From: Pseudomonas fluorescens
GTDB taxonomy: Bacteria; Pseudomonadota; Gammaproteobacteria; Pseudomonadales; Pseudomonadaceae
Direction of reading: 5' to 3'
DNA length: 64,000 nucleotides
NCBI RefSeq assembly: GCF_902497785.1
Contig: NZ_CABVHK010000009.1
Location: forward strand, 62,001 to 126,000
Under the pieces are notes generated by a model. That model did not search any database. It was given only the letters and a program-made list of their open reading frames with translations, and was not told the DNA's origin. A program made the translations under genes and the position numbers. This document shows, piece by piece, positions 1 through 8,209 of the stretch (its first letter is position 1; each line of letters starts with the position of its first letter).

Positions 1-450
1 GCCGTCACCCGGAACGATGCCCAGACGCACGAAACTCTCGGCAAAGATCGCCTTGGGCGCCGCCAGCCGGATATCGCACATACAGGCAAGATCGAGGCCC
101 GCACCGATCGCCGGGCCGTTAACCGCGGCGATCACCGGGATATCCAGCTCATAAATCGCCAGGGGAATACGCTGAATGCCGTCCCGGTAGGTATTGCGCA
201 GTTCATACGGCGAGCCGGCGAAAATGCCGCCGCGCTCGTGCATGTCCTTGACGTTGCCACCGGCACAGAAAGCGCTGCCATTGCCGGTAAGCACCATTAC
301 CCGTACCGACATGTCACGGCGCAGTTCAGCGCAGAGATCGACAAACTCCTGGATCTGCTCGCGCGTCGTCAGGGCATTGCGCGTGTCGGGATGGTTCATG
401 CGCACGGTGACGATGCCGCCCTCACGCTCAATCTGTAGAAACGGGCTCAT
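1..450 (-). CDS. Enoyl-CoA hydratase/isomerase (crotonase), 3' end outside window
   Basis: The first 150 residues of a crotonase-fold protein, beginning MSPFLQIEREGG and running off the left edge with no stop. The oxyanion-hole segments are visible: AFCAGGN near residue 60 and GPAIGAG near residue 112. At the two catalytic glutamate positions of rat crotonase this protein has Asp (GAGLDLACMCD) and Phe (AESFVRLG). It may therefore be an isomerase, hydrolase or lyase of the superfamily rather than a classical hydratase. The ATG overlaps the TGA of the upstream acyl-CoA dehydrogenase (ATGA), so it is translationally coupled as the third gene of that operon. It probably acts on a CoA thioester made by the two dehydrogenases. 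Confidence 0.85.
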   Translation of the reverse strand, partial: MSPFLQIEREGGIVTVRMNHPDTRNALTTREQIQEFVDLCAELRRDMSVRVMVLTGNGSAFCAGGNVKDMHERGGIFAGSPYELRNTYRDGIQRIPLAIYELDIPVIAAVNGPAIGAGLDLACMCDIRLAAPKAIFAESFVRLGIVPGDG

Positions 451-1520
451 ACCGGATTACTCGCGAGACGGGTTAAGGGTTGTTGGCCATGGCTGGTGAG
501 CAAGGGCCAGTATCCATCGCTGCCGCCTTGGCATATCTGAGTACCCAGGCGTTGACTCCAAAGGCTGGCCGAGCCGAATTCACTGCGCCACGCCCACAAC
601 CGACGGGTGAGCAGATGCAGCGGATATTCCTCGGTAAAGCCAATGGCGCCATGCACTGAATGGGCGATGCTTGCGCCGACGCTTGCGGCTTCTGCGGTGC
701 TGATTTTTGCCGCGGCAATGGTCAGCGCCGCGAGCCCCGCACTGGATTCCGTGAAGGCCGCCTCGGCCGCGATGCCGGCGGCGGCAGCCTGCTCAGCGAA
801 CACTGCAAGCTGTTGTTGAATGGCCTGGAAAGAACCAATTGCCTTGCCGAACTGCTTGCGTTCACCGGCATAGTTGGCGGTCATGTCCAGTAGGGCGTGC
901 AAAGCCCCGGCGGTCTGCGCCGCGCGCAGCATCGCGCCGCCCAGTTCCAGGACGTTGGCGTCGAGCCCGCCGGGCAACGGTGCTTGTGCCAGTACCTGGG
1001 CACTGGTGAAACCCAAATCATCGCGCGGTTCGCCTGCCACATTCAGACTCAACGTCAGTTCACTCGCCGCGATTCGCGACAGCAGCACCACATGCGCCAC
1101 GCCGGTTGGGCTATTGGCGATGGCGACGACCGCTTCAACGTTGCGCCCCCAAGGGACCGAGTAGACGGTGCCGTAAACGCGCTCGCCCTCAAGTACCAGA
1201 TCGGCGTTGGCGGCCACGCTGATGGCACCTGCCCTGCCCTCCAGGCCAGCCCTGCTCAGCAGCCAATTGCCGAGCAGGGCTTCACCCAAAGGTGCAGGTA
1301 CTGAAAAGCGCCCAGCGGCACGGATCAGCACATACATATCGGCCCAACTGGCCTCAGCGCCGCCCAGCGCTTCGGTGACACCCGCCAGGGTGAAGCCCGA
1401 CTCGTCCAGCGCAGCCCATAACTCGGCCGGCCATTCGCCGCCTTCACAGCTCATCACATAAGCCGGCGTCGCCAGATCGGCAAACAGGCGTTCAATCGTC
1501 GCTTCGAATATCTCGCGCAT
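447..1520 (-). CDS. Acyl-CoA dehydrogenase, small subunit type
   Basis: A 357-residue FAD-dependent acyl-CoA dehydrogenase homologue. The C-terminal part carries the family signature HGAIGFTEEYPLHLLTRR, and the helical segment ERKQFGKAIGSFQAIQQQLA is typical. It is shorter than usual and directly follows another acyl-CoA dehydrogenase gene with a one-base overlap (TAATG). Adjacent pairs like this in steroid degraders (ChsE1-ChsE2, ChsE4-ChsE5) form alpha2beta2 heterotetramers, and I infer the same here. Likely role: alpha,beta-dehydrogenation of a bulky polycyclic acyl-CoA. Which subunit supplies the catalytic base is not decided by inspection. Confidence 0.9.
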   Translation of the reverse strand: MREIFEATIERLFADLATPAYVMSCEGGEWPAELWAALDESGFTLAGVTEALGGAEASWADMYVLIRAAGRFSVPAPLGEALLGNWLLSRAGLEGRAGAISVAANADLVLEGERVYGTVYSVPWGRNVEAVVAIANSPTGVAHVVLLSRIAASELTLSLNVAGEPRDDLGFTSAQVLAQAPLPGGLDANVLELGGAMLRAAQTAGALHALLDMTANYAGERKQFGKAIGSFQAIQQQLAVFAEQAAAAGIAAEAAFTESSAGLAALTIAAAKISTAEAASVGASIAHSVHGAIGFTEEYPLHLLTRRLWAWRSEFGSASLWSQRLGTQICQGGSDGYWPLLTSHGQQPLTRLASNPV

Positions 1521-2668
1521 TATCGCAACCCCAGGCCGCGGGCAATGATGCCGCGCAGAATTTCGCGAGTGCCCCCGCGCAGTGAGAATGAGGGCGCCAT
1601 CTGTGTCAGGTAGGCCAGCACGCGTGCGTGCTCGCTGCCGCCGTCCTGCCGTGGCTCGGTTTCCAGCAACAGCTGGGCTACTTCGGGAATTTCCTGCTCA
1701 AAAGCATTGCCAAGGTCTTTCACACAGGAGGCCGCCCAGGCTGGATGTTCACCCGCTGCCAACTGTGCCGTGACCGACAACGACATATTGCGCAGCGTCA
1801 GCAGCTTGGCTGACAGTCGCCCGATCTCCCGCGCTTGTAGTGCGTCAGGGGACTTGCCCACCGCGTCGATCAGTGTTTTCAACAACGCCATACAACTGAG
1901 GAAGCGTTCAGGGCCGCTGCGTTCGAAGGCCAGTTCGGCGGTCACCTGGTCCCATCCCTTCCCTTCAGTGCCGATCAAAGCGTCGGCGGGTAGCCTTACA
2001 TTGTCGAAGAACACTTCGTTGAAGTGCTCGCCACCGGCCAGGTCGCGAATCGGGCGAATGGTGATGCCGGGCAGGCTCAGGTCGACGATGAATTGCGACA
2101 TGCCCTCATGCCGGGCCGCTTGTTTCTCACCGGTACGCACCAGGGCAATCATGTACTGCGAATGGTGCGCGTTGGTGGTCCAGACCTTCTGGCCATTGAC
2201 GAGCCAGCTATCGCCATCACGCACAGCAGTGCTTTTGATCGAAGCCAGGTCCGAGCCGGAATTGGGCTCGCTCATGCCAATGCAGAAGTAACTTTCACCC
2301 CGGCAAATGGCTGGAAGAAAGTGCTGTTTTTGTTGCTCGGTACCGAAGCGATTGATCAGCGGCCCACTTTGCCGGTCGGCGATCCAGTGAGCCGATACCG
2401 GCGCACCGGCGGCCAGCAATTCTTCAATGATCACGTAGCGTGCAAAAGGACCCGCCTCGCCACCGCCGTAGGCTTTGGGCAAGGCCATGCCCACCCAGCC
2501 CCGCGCGCCGAGCTTCTTGCTGAATTCAGCGTCGAAGCCCATCCAGGACTGTGCACTCAAGGTCGGTGGGTAATCGGCCAGTGTGTCGAGAATGAACGCC
2601 CGCACTTCGGTGCGAAGCGCTTCCGCCTCGGGAGGAATATTACTGTAGGAAAATTGACTGATGGCCAT
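1520..2668 (-). CDS. Acyl-CoA dehydrogenase, partner subunit
   Basis: A 382-residue acyl-CoA dehydrogenase. The FAD/substrate region MSEPNSGSDLASIKSTAVRD and the domain signature VNGQKVWTTNAH are clear. Near the C-terminus FSLRGGTREILRGIIARGLGLR (read in parts) matches the family end. The residue aligned with the MCAD catalytic Glu (YEGT) is Gly (RGGT), so any catalytic base must sit elsewhere, as in isovaleryl-CoA-type enzymes, or in the partner subunit. It is first of a three-gene coupled set (ACAD, ACAD, crotonase), with about 110 bp to the upstream amidohydrolase. Beta-oxidation of a terpenoid or ring-opened acyl-CoA is inferred. Confidence 0.92.
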   Translation of the reverse strand: MAISQFSYSNIPPEAEALRTEVRAFILDTLADYPPTLSAQSWMGFDAEFSKKLGARGWVGMALPKAYGGGEAGPFARYVIIEELLAAGAPVSAHWIADRQSGPLINRFGTEQQKQHFLPAICRGESYFCIGMSEPNSGSDLASIKSTAVRDGDSWLVNGQKVWTTNAHHSQYMIALVRTGEKQAARHEGMSQFIVDLSLPGITIRPIRDLAGGEHFNEVFFDNVRLPADALIGTEGKGWDQVTAELAFERSGPERFLSCMALLKTLIDAVGKSPDALQAREIGRLSAKLLTLRNMSLSVTAQLAAGEHPAWAASCVKDLGNAFEQEIPEVAQLLLETEPRQDGGSEHARVLAYLTQMAPSFSLRGGTREILRGIIARGLGLR

Positions 2669-2778
2669 ATGCGCTCTCTAACGCTGAACACAGGCGCAAT
2701 CGCTTCGAACGAAGCGACCACAGATCGGCAACCGCTCCACAGTCGCCGTTGGCCGGCGACTGTAGGAACAGCGGCAAC
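2669..2778. repeat. Intergenic inverted repeats between amidohydrolase and ACAD operon
   Basis: Two inverted repeats lie in this gap. One is a perfect 16-bp palindrome, CGCTTCGAACGAAGCG, at 2701-2716. The other is a 10-bp stem ACAGTCGCCG / CGGCGACTGT at 2739-2763 with a 5-base loop. There is no T tract. They may be a REP-like pair or a transcript-processing or attenuation hairpin between the amidohydrolase and the dehydrogenase genes. Confidence 0.5.
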
Positions 2779-4086
2779 TTACAACGCGGTTTGCGCGTCA
2801 GCCTCGGCAAACATCGCATTGATGTCGCCGGAGGTGACCGGCTTGTTGTCGTGACGACCATGATCGGCACCACCCAAGCCCAGTGCTGGCTCGGTGCTGA
2901 CGTGCGTGGCCTGAGCCCGCAGCGCGCCGACCGTGCAGTTTTCCCGACCGTGGATAGCGAACGGATCGAAGGAAAACTCACGCATTGCGTTCAAGTGAGT
3001 GACTTTGTCGATCATCTCTTTAGGCAGGTGCTGCAACCCTTCCCAAGCGGTTTCCGGCGAGTTCGGCCAGGTGCAGTCGGAGTGCGGGTAATCGCTTTCC
3101 CACGTAACCATCTCGGCGTTCAGATAATCGAGGTTCTTCAGGCCGAAATTATCTTCAATGAAGCAGGTGATGAAGTGCTTGTTGAAGATGTCGCTGGGCA
3201 TCTTCCCGTCGAAGTTGGAATTGGTCCACGCGTTATGGTGACGGTGGGTGAAGTCAGCACGCTCCAGCAAATAAGGAATCCAGCCGATGCCGCCTTCGGA
3301 AAGCGCCATGCGCAGGTCCGGGAATTTCTTCCACATCGGCGCCCAGATCCAGTCTGCGGCGGAGTTGGCGATGGAAATCGGCATGGAGGTGATCCAAGCG
3401 TCGATAGGCGACAAATCCGAAGCGTGTTGAGCTTTCACGCCGGTACCGATATGGCAGCAGATCACCACCTTGTTATCGCTGCAGGCTTTCCACAGCGGGT
3501 CCCAGTAATCGCTATGGATCGACGGGTAGCCATGAATAGCCGGGTTGTCCGACAGCGAAAGCGCGTGCACACCTTGTCTGGCCAGACGTTCGACTTCGGC
3601 AGCCGCGGCTTTCATGTCCCACCACGGCACGATCATCAGCGGAATGAAACGGCCTGGCGCAGCGTTGCACCAATCGTGCAAATGCCAGTCGTTGTAGGCC
3701 TGGATGGCCGCCATCGCCACGTCTCGGTCAGCGTGTACCTGGAAACGCTGTCCGGCAAAACCCGGAAAGGTGGGGAAGCACAATGAACCGAGTACGCCGT
3801 TGGCGTTCATGTCGTCGACGCGGTCCTTGATGTTCCAGGTGCCACGGCGCATTTGCTCGTAGCCCAGCGGCTCCATGCCGTATTCCTCTTTTGGTCGACC
3901 GACCACGGAATTGAGGCCCATGTAGCCAGTGGCCTGTTCCTCGAAGACCCACACATCACGATCACCCTTTTTGACCACATGCGGCTCACGACCCTTGAAG
4001 CGGGCGGGCATGTGGCGAGCAAAAGCATTCGGCGGCTCGATCGCGTGGTCATCGACGCTGACAAGAATCAGATCTTCAACTTTCAT
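2779..4086 (-). CDS. Amidohydrolase family 2 metal-dependent hydrolase/decarboxylase
   Basis: A 435-residue TIM-barrel protein of the amidohydrolase-2 (ACMSD-like) family. Metal-site motifs: SVDDHAIEP at the N-terminus, VVICCHIGTG in the middle, and SDYPHSD near the C-terminus, which keeps the conserved Asp. ATG at 4086 is chosen because AAGGGGAAAACA precedes it; an in-frame start 51 bp upstream has no ribosome site. Family members decarboxylate or hydrolyse ring-cleavage products; the substrate here is unknown. A regulon-type operator (4151-4175) lies 65 bp upstream, so it probably has its own promoter. It differs in length and metal motif from the two shorter amidohydrolases at 9.1 and 51.5 kb. 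Confidence 0.88.
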   Translation of the reverse strand: MKVEDLILVSVDDHAIEPPNAFARHMPARFKGREPHVVKKGDRDVWVFEEQATGYMGLNSVVGRPKEEYGMEPLGYEQMRRGTWNIKDRVDDMNANGVLGSLCFPTFPGFAGQRFQVHADRDVAMAAIQAYNDWHLHDWCNAAPGRFIPLMIVPWWDMKAAAAEVERLARQGVHALSLSDNPAIHGYPSIHSDYWDPLWKACSDNKVVICCHIGTGVKAQHASDLSPIDAWITSMPISIANSAADWIWAPMWKKFPDLRMALSEGGIGWIPYLLERADFTHRHHNAWTNSNFDGKMPSDIFNKHFITCFIEDNFGLKNLDYLNAEMVTWESDYPHSDCTWPNSPETAWEGLQHLPKEMIDKVTHLNAMREFSFDPFAIHGRENCTVGALRAQATHVSTEPALGLGGADHGRHDNKPVTSGDINAMFAEADAQTAL

Positions 4087-4150
4087 TGTTTTCCCCTTCG
4101 CATTCGGGCTTGTTGTTGTGCCTGAATCATAGTGCACATCTCTATTTAAT

Positions 4151-4175
4151 TAAACACATTTTTTGAATCTGTTCA
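4151..4175. promoter_or_regulatory. Putative regulon operator (site A)
   Basis: TAAACA-N13-TGTTCA, 11 of 12 arm positions matching the window-wide consensus TGAACA-N13-TGTTCA. It is 65 bp upstream of the amidohydrolase start in an AT-rich gap. Confidence 0.6.
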
Positions 4176-4199
4176 TATTAAATCGAGTGCGCATCTCCA

Positions 4200-5477
4200 T
4201 CAGTCCCACAGCACGTGCAAATAGTGCGGACCGCGCAGCTGTGCGCCGACGATCTGCGGCCCGGGTTTGTCAGGGTCGAGACGGATGTTGGGCATCAGGT
4301 CGAGGATCGCATTCAGTGCGCAGTTGATCTCGGTTTTGGCCACGAATTGACCGATACACATGTGTGGGCCAAAGCCGAAGCCAAACGAAGGTTTGGGCTT
4401 GCGGTCGATGTCGAATTTATCGGCGTTTTCGAATGCATCTTCGTCGCGATTGGCCGAGGTCACGATGCATTGCACCATTGCCCCTTTGGGGATGGCTACA
4501 CCGCGGATCTCCAGGTCCTTGGCGGCCTGACGCACCTTGAAGGTGGCCACAGGCTCGAAGCGCACCGCCTCGTCGATGGCCTTGTTTACAAGGCTACGGT
4601 CATTACGCACCCGCTCCAGCACCTCCGGATTTTGCAGCAGCAACGACATCAAGGTACCGAAGGTGCGAGTCGTGGTTTCGCTGGCAGCCGGGAGCAGTGA
4701 GCGTACAAAGGTGGCGATTTCATGATCGTCCAGCGACCGTCCTTGATACTCCGCGTTGATCAGCCGGCTGATCAGGTCATCGCCCGATGCGCCCTCGGCG
4801 CGACGCTCGGACACCACCACTTTCACCACATCGTACAGAGCCTGAGCGGCCTGCATGGCCGCGCCGCGGGCCGCGGCGGCTTTTTCCGGATCGACTTGCG
4901 GGCCCGCCAGGATGGCCAGCGCCCAGGCCGCGTACTGCTCGATCTGCTCGGGACGATCCTCGGGAAAGCCGATCAACGCGTAAATCACCCGGATCGGAAA
5001 ATACAGGGCAAAGTCCATCAGATCGGCACCCTTGGCCGGGACCATCGGCTTGAGATACTCCTCGCGAATCACCCGATCGATCTTAGTTTCTTTCCAGCGA
5101 TTCACCGTCTCGGGCATGAATACCGGTTGCAGCAGATTACGGATGTTCTTGTGAGCATCCCCGTCCATTGCAGTGAGGATCAAGCCATCGAAAAACGCAC
5201 CCAGCCCCTCGGCGATAAAACCGCTGGTAAAGGTGCCGGCGTCACGCATGACCGCCATGACATCGTCGTATTTGAACAGTGTGAAGGTTGGCCGGCTGGC
5301 ATCCAGGCCGGCAATCGACGGCACGCCCAGACTTGCCATGAAGTTGCCTTGCAGCACGGGCGAATTGGCGCGCATATCGCGGTAAGTCGCGTGCAGGTCG
5401 ATATCGCTGGTACCGCGATAATTACTGGCTACGTCGGTGAAAGCCTTCGTCAGATCGTTCTGCACCGGTGTGGACAT
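4200..5477 (-). CDS. Cytochrome P450 monooxygenase
   Basis: A 425-residue soluble class I P450. The haem loop FGFGPHMCIG places the thiolate ligand at about Cys374. The K-helix ExxR is seen as EAVRFEP. The I-helix oxygen-activation motif is AASETT, with Glu-Thr instead of the usual Asp-Thr. The start at 5477 (MSTPVQ) is preceded by GGAG with 6-base spacing; an upstream in-frame ATG has no ribosome site. It is a close paralogue, of identical length, of the P450 at 33.9-35.2 kb. P450s (DitQ, DitU, TdtD) are known in resin-acid degraders, but I cannot say which this corresponds to. Electrons probably come from a ferredoxin/reductase pair such as 27.6-29.2 kb. Site B lies 93 bp upstream. Confidence 0.95.
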   Translation of the reverse strand: MSTPVQNDLTKAFTDVASNYRGTSDIDLHATYRDMRANSPVLQGNFMASLGVPSIAGLDASRPTFTLFKYDDVMAVMRDAGTFTSGFIAEGLGAFFDGLILTAMDGDAHKNIRNLLQPVFMPETVNRWKETKIDRVIREEYLKPMVPAKGADLMDFALYFPIRVIYALIGFPEDRPEQIEQYAAWALAILAGPQVDPEKAAAARGAAMQAAQALYDVVKVVVSERRAEGASGDDLISRLINAEYQGRSLDDHEIATFVRSLLPAASETTTRTFGTLMSLLLQNPEVLERVRNDRSLVNKAIDEAVRFEPVATFKVRQAAKDLEIRGVAIPKGAMVQCIVTSANRDEDAFENADKFDIDRKPKPSFGFGFGPHMCIGQFVAKTEINCALNAILDLMPNIRLDPDKPGPQIVGAQLRGPHYLHVLWD

Positions 5478-5569
5478 GATCGTCTCCGCTATTTTTGTCA
5501 TTATTTTTTGTCAGGTAGCTGCTTAAGGCCATACCTTCTGGCTGATAATAGGCCTGACTAGATCGGTAT

Positions 5570-5594
5570 TGGACACTTATTAATAATTCGATCA
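5570..5594. promoter_or_regulatory. Putative regulon operator (site B, weak right arm)
   Basis: TGGACA-N13-CGATCA, 9 of 12 arm positions. The left side GGACACTT resembles sites F and G. It is 93 bp upstream of the P450 start, in the 139-bp gap after the CMD-family gene. Confidence 0.45.
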
Positions 5595-5616
5595 ACTATT
5601 TGTGCTGCGAGACGTG

Positions 5617-6120
5617 TCAATAGGCCTGCTGCACCAGTGTCATGCGGCCACCCGCCAACATCAGGGCGCAGTACAGCCCCAGCTCTGCCACCTGGGCGTC
5701 AGAGAAAAACTCCCCGAGTCGCAAGAAATGCGTGTCGTCGATCTCCAGGTAATCGCTGGCAAACAACTCGGCATAACGCAACGCGGCACGTTCGGCTGGC
5801 GTGAAGGACTCGCTGTCCGTCGCCATGCACGCAATATCCTCTTCAGTAACTGAGTCGGACTTGCGCGCCAGTTGGCAGGCCTGGCAAGTGGTGATGCTGG
5901 CGATTTTCAGCCGCACCAACTCGCGTAAACGCTCATCGAGCAGGCTGTCGCTGTGCAGGCTCTCCATCAAACCCAGCCAGGCCAGGGCTACCTTGGGTCG
6001 GTGAGCCCAGACCTGCACCGGCGTCGTTGAACTGAGCATGCGACTGCGCCGGCCCCGCTCCACCGCGTCTTGCAACGCAGCCGGCATGGCATCCAGTGGG
6101 ATCAGCGGTAGGCGCGCCAT
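5617..6120 (-). CDS. Carboxymuconolactone decarboxylase/AhpD-like protein
   Basis: A 167-residue all-alpha protein of the CMD/AhpD family. It has the CxxC pair (TCQACQLARK), but the histidine usual three residues after the second Cys in AhpD peroxidases is Ala, so peroxidase activity is doubtful. The start MARLPLIP at 6120 is one base after the thiolase stop; longer in-frame starts would lie inside the thiolase gene. It is the last gene of the run amidohydrolase, FAH, hydroxyacyl-CoA dehydrogenase, thiolase, CMD. A role in isomerising or decarboxylating a ring-opened intermediate is possible but not shown. Confidence 0.8.
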   Translation of the reverse strand: MARLPLIPLDAMPAALQDAVERGRRSRMLSSTTPVQVWAHRPKVALAWLGLMESLHSDSLLDERLRELVRLKIASITTCQACQLARKSDSVTEEDIACMATDSESFTPAERAALRYAELFASDYLEIDDTHFLRLGEFFSDAQVAELGLYCALMLAGGRMTLVQQAY

Positions 6121-6121
6121 C

Positions 6122-7297
6122 TCAATCGAGCCGTTCGATAATGGTCGCCGTGCCCATGCCGCCGGCGCAGCAAATGGCTTGCAGGCCAAAACGCCCGCCG
6201 CGGCGCTCAAGCTCGTTCAACAAGGTGGTCATCAAGCGTGCACCACTGGCGCCCAATGGATGACCGAGGGCAATAGCGCCACCGTTGACGTTCAACTTGT
6301 CGTGCGACACACCGGTCTCCTGCATCCAGGCTAGCGGCACCGAGGCAAACGCTTCATTGACCTCGAACAAGTCGATGTCGTTGATGTTCAGCCCGGCCTG
6401 GCTCAACACCTTTTGGGTGGCAGCAATCGGCCCGGTGAGCATTAACGTCGGATCGGACCCGACGGTTGTGAACGCCACAATCCGCGCTCGAGCCCTGAGC
6501 CCGAGTTTTTTCGCGGTTTCGGCACTCATCAACAGCAATGCCGCTGCTCCGTCGGAGATCTGTGACGAGTTGCCAGCGGTGATTCGACCGGTGTCCGGAC
6601 GAAAACTGGTTTTTAGCGTCGACAGTTTTTCCCGCGATGTATCACGGCGAATGGTTTCGTCCTCGCGCAACACAGCAACTGGCTCCGTCAGCACTTGCTC
6701 TCGTAGCTCCTCGACCGCAACCGGCACTATTTCATTATCGAAATAACCAGCATCGGACGCCGCGGCAGCACGCTGATGGCTGGCAAAAGCGAAATCATCC
6801 AGCGCATCGCGACTGAGCGCCCATTTGTCGGCGATACGTTCAGCAGCCTCGCCCTGACTGGTCAGTTCATAGCGTTGCACTGCCATCCAGCCAAACGCTT
6901 CGCCGTGAATTTCACGGTTACTGCCCATGGGCACGCGGCTCATGTTTTCCGCACCACCTGCCACCACGATATCAGCGGATCCAGCCGCGATGGCGCCAAC
7001 GGCCAAATGCACGGCCACTTCGCCCGACCCACATTTACGGTCGATGGTCAGGCCCGGCACGGTGACCGGCCAACCGGCACCGAGCAAGGCTGTACGGGCG
7101 ATGTTGGCGGACTGCTCGCCAATTTGCGTGACATTGCCAAATATCACATCGTCGACCAACGTCGGCGACACATCGACCCGTTCCAGCAACCGGCTGAGCA
7201 CCAGCGACCCGAGGTGATCGGCGCGCACGCCGGCCAGGCTGCCGCGGAACTTGCCGATTGGCGTGCGTACCGCATCAACTATGACGATGTCTTTCAT
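6122..7297 (-). CDS. Acetyl-CoA acyltransferase (thiolase)
   Basis: A 391-residue thiolase II-type enzyme with all catalytic elements: nucleophilic Cys89 in DRKCGSGEVAV, His346 in GGAIALGHPLGASGAR, and the C-terminal Cys in ICCAGGMGTATI. It should cleave a 3-oxoacyl-CoA with CoA to release acetyl-CoA. Its ATG overlaps the stop of the 3-hydroxyacyl-CoA dehydrogenase gene by 4 bp, and the two form consecutive beta-oxidation steps. Unlike the SCPx-type thiolase at 19.3 kb, this looks like a conventional degradative thiolase. Confidence 0.95.
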   Translation of the reverse strand: MKDIVIVDAVRTPIGKFRGSLAGVRADHLGSLVLSRLLERVDVSPTLVDDVIFGNVTQIGEQSANIARTALLGAGWPVTVPGLTIDRKCGSGEVAVHLAVGAIAAGSADIVVAGGAENMSRVPMGSNREIHGEAFGWMAVQRYELTSQGEAAERIADKWALSRDALDDFAFASHQRAAAASDAGYFDNEIVPVAVEELREQVLTEPVAVLREDETIRRDTSREKLSTLKTSFRPDTGRITAGNSSQISDGAAALLLMSAETAKKLGLRARARIVAFTTVGSDPTLMLTGPIAATQKVLSQAGLNINDIDLFEVNEAFASVPLAWMQETGVSHDKLNVNGGAIALGHPLGASGARLMTTLLNELERRGGRFGLQAICCAGGMGTATIIERLD

Positions 7298-8196
7298 AAC
7301 GCACTCGCCTTGAGCCCTGAACCTGGTACTTGTTTACCGTCTTCGTAGCGGTAAACCCCCTGCCCTGACTTTCGCCCCAGTCGCCCGGCAGCGACCATTT
7401 TGATGATCAGCGGGCACGGCCTGAATTTCTCACCCAGGGTCTGATGCAGATAACGCAGAACAGACAGCCGCGTATCCCAACCAGTCAGGTCACCCAGCTC
7501 CAATGGGCCCATCGGATGGTTAAAGCCCAGGCGCAGAGCCGTGTCGATGTCTTCAGCGGTCGCGGTGCCTTCCTGCAGCATCCACATTGCCTCGTTGCCC
7601 AACAGCGCAGACATGCGACTGGTGGTCAATCCTGGTGACTCATTGACGATGATCGAGGTTTTGCCAATCTGCTCGCACAAGGTACGCGTGCGCGCCACGA
7701 CCTCATCACTGGTAGCCAGCCCCCGCACGAGCTCCACCAGTTTCATTTTGTGCACCGGATTGAAGAAGTGCATGCCGATCACGCGATCTGCACACTCCAC
7801 TGACGCCGCAATTTCGGTCACGCTCAGGGCCGACGTATTGGTCGCTATAATCGCGTCCGGTGCCAGCAGTGGCGCCGCTTGCGCGAGCACCGCCTTCTTC
7901 ACTGCCAACTGCTCTGAGACTGTTTCAACCAGCCAATTGGCGCCACTCGCCGCTTCAGTCAAGTCGCTGCAGGTCAGTAGATTGGCCAACGATTGCCGGG
8001 CTTTTTCTTCGCTGACTTTGCCCAGGCGCACGCCATCGGCGAGGATTTTTTCGATGCTCGCCCTGGCGTTTGTCAGGGAGGCGGCATTGGTATCGACCAA
8101 CAAGGTACTGAAACCGGAGCTGGCGAACGCATGCGCAATACCGGTGCCCATCAGACCCGCACCGACGACGACTACTTTTTCTTTATTGGCGTTCAT
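7294..8196 (-). CDS. 3-hydroxyacyl-CoA dehydrogenase
   Basis: A 300-residue single-function NAD-dependent enzyme of the 3-hydroxybutyryl-CoA dehydrogenase type. The N-terminal Rossmann loop is VVVVGAGLMGTGIA. The catalytic His region is MHFFNPVHKMKLVEL, and the C-terminal domain has GFNHPMGPLELGD. The start MNANKEK at 8196 leaves a 13-bp gap after the upstream FAH gene; longer in-frame extensions would overlap that gene. It oxidises the product of a hydratase to the 3-oxoacyl-CoA used by the adjoining thiolase. Confidence 0.94.
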   Translation of the reverse strand: MNANKEKVVVVGAGLMGTGIAHAFASSGFSTLLVDTNAASLTNARASIEKILADGVRLGKVSEEKARQSLANLLTCSDLTEAASGANWLVETVSEQLAVKKAVLAQAAPLLAPDAIIATNTSALSVTEIAASVECADRVIGMHFFNPVHKMKLVELVRGLATSDEVVARTRTLCEQIGKTSIIVNESPGLTTSRMSALLGNEAMWMLQEGTATAEDIDTALRLGFNHPMGPLELGDLTGWDTRLSVLRYLHQTLGEKFRPCPLIIKMVAAGRLGRKSGQGVYRYEDGKQVPGSGLKASAL

Positions 8197-8209
8197 GTTT
8201 GGCTCTCGA

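Noticed and set aside
2749..3786. A 345-codon plus-strand frame opposite the amidohydrolase
   Set aside because: Antisense shadow of a gene with conserved metal-site motifs.
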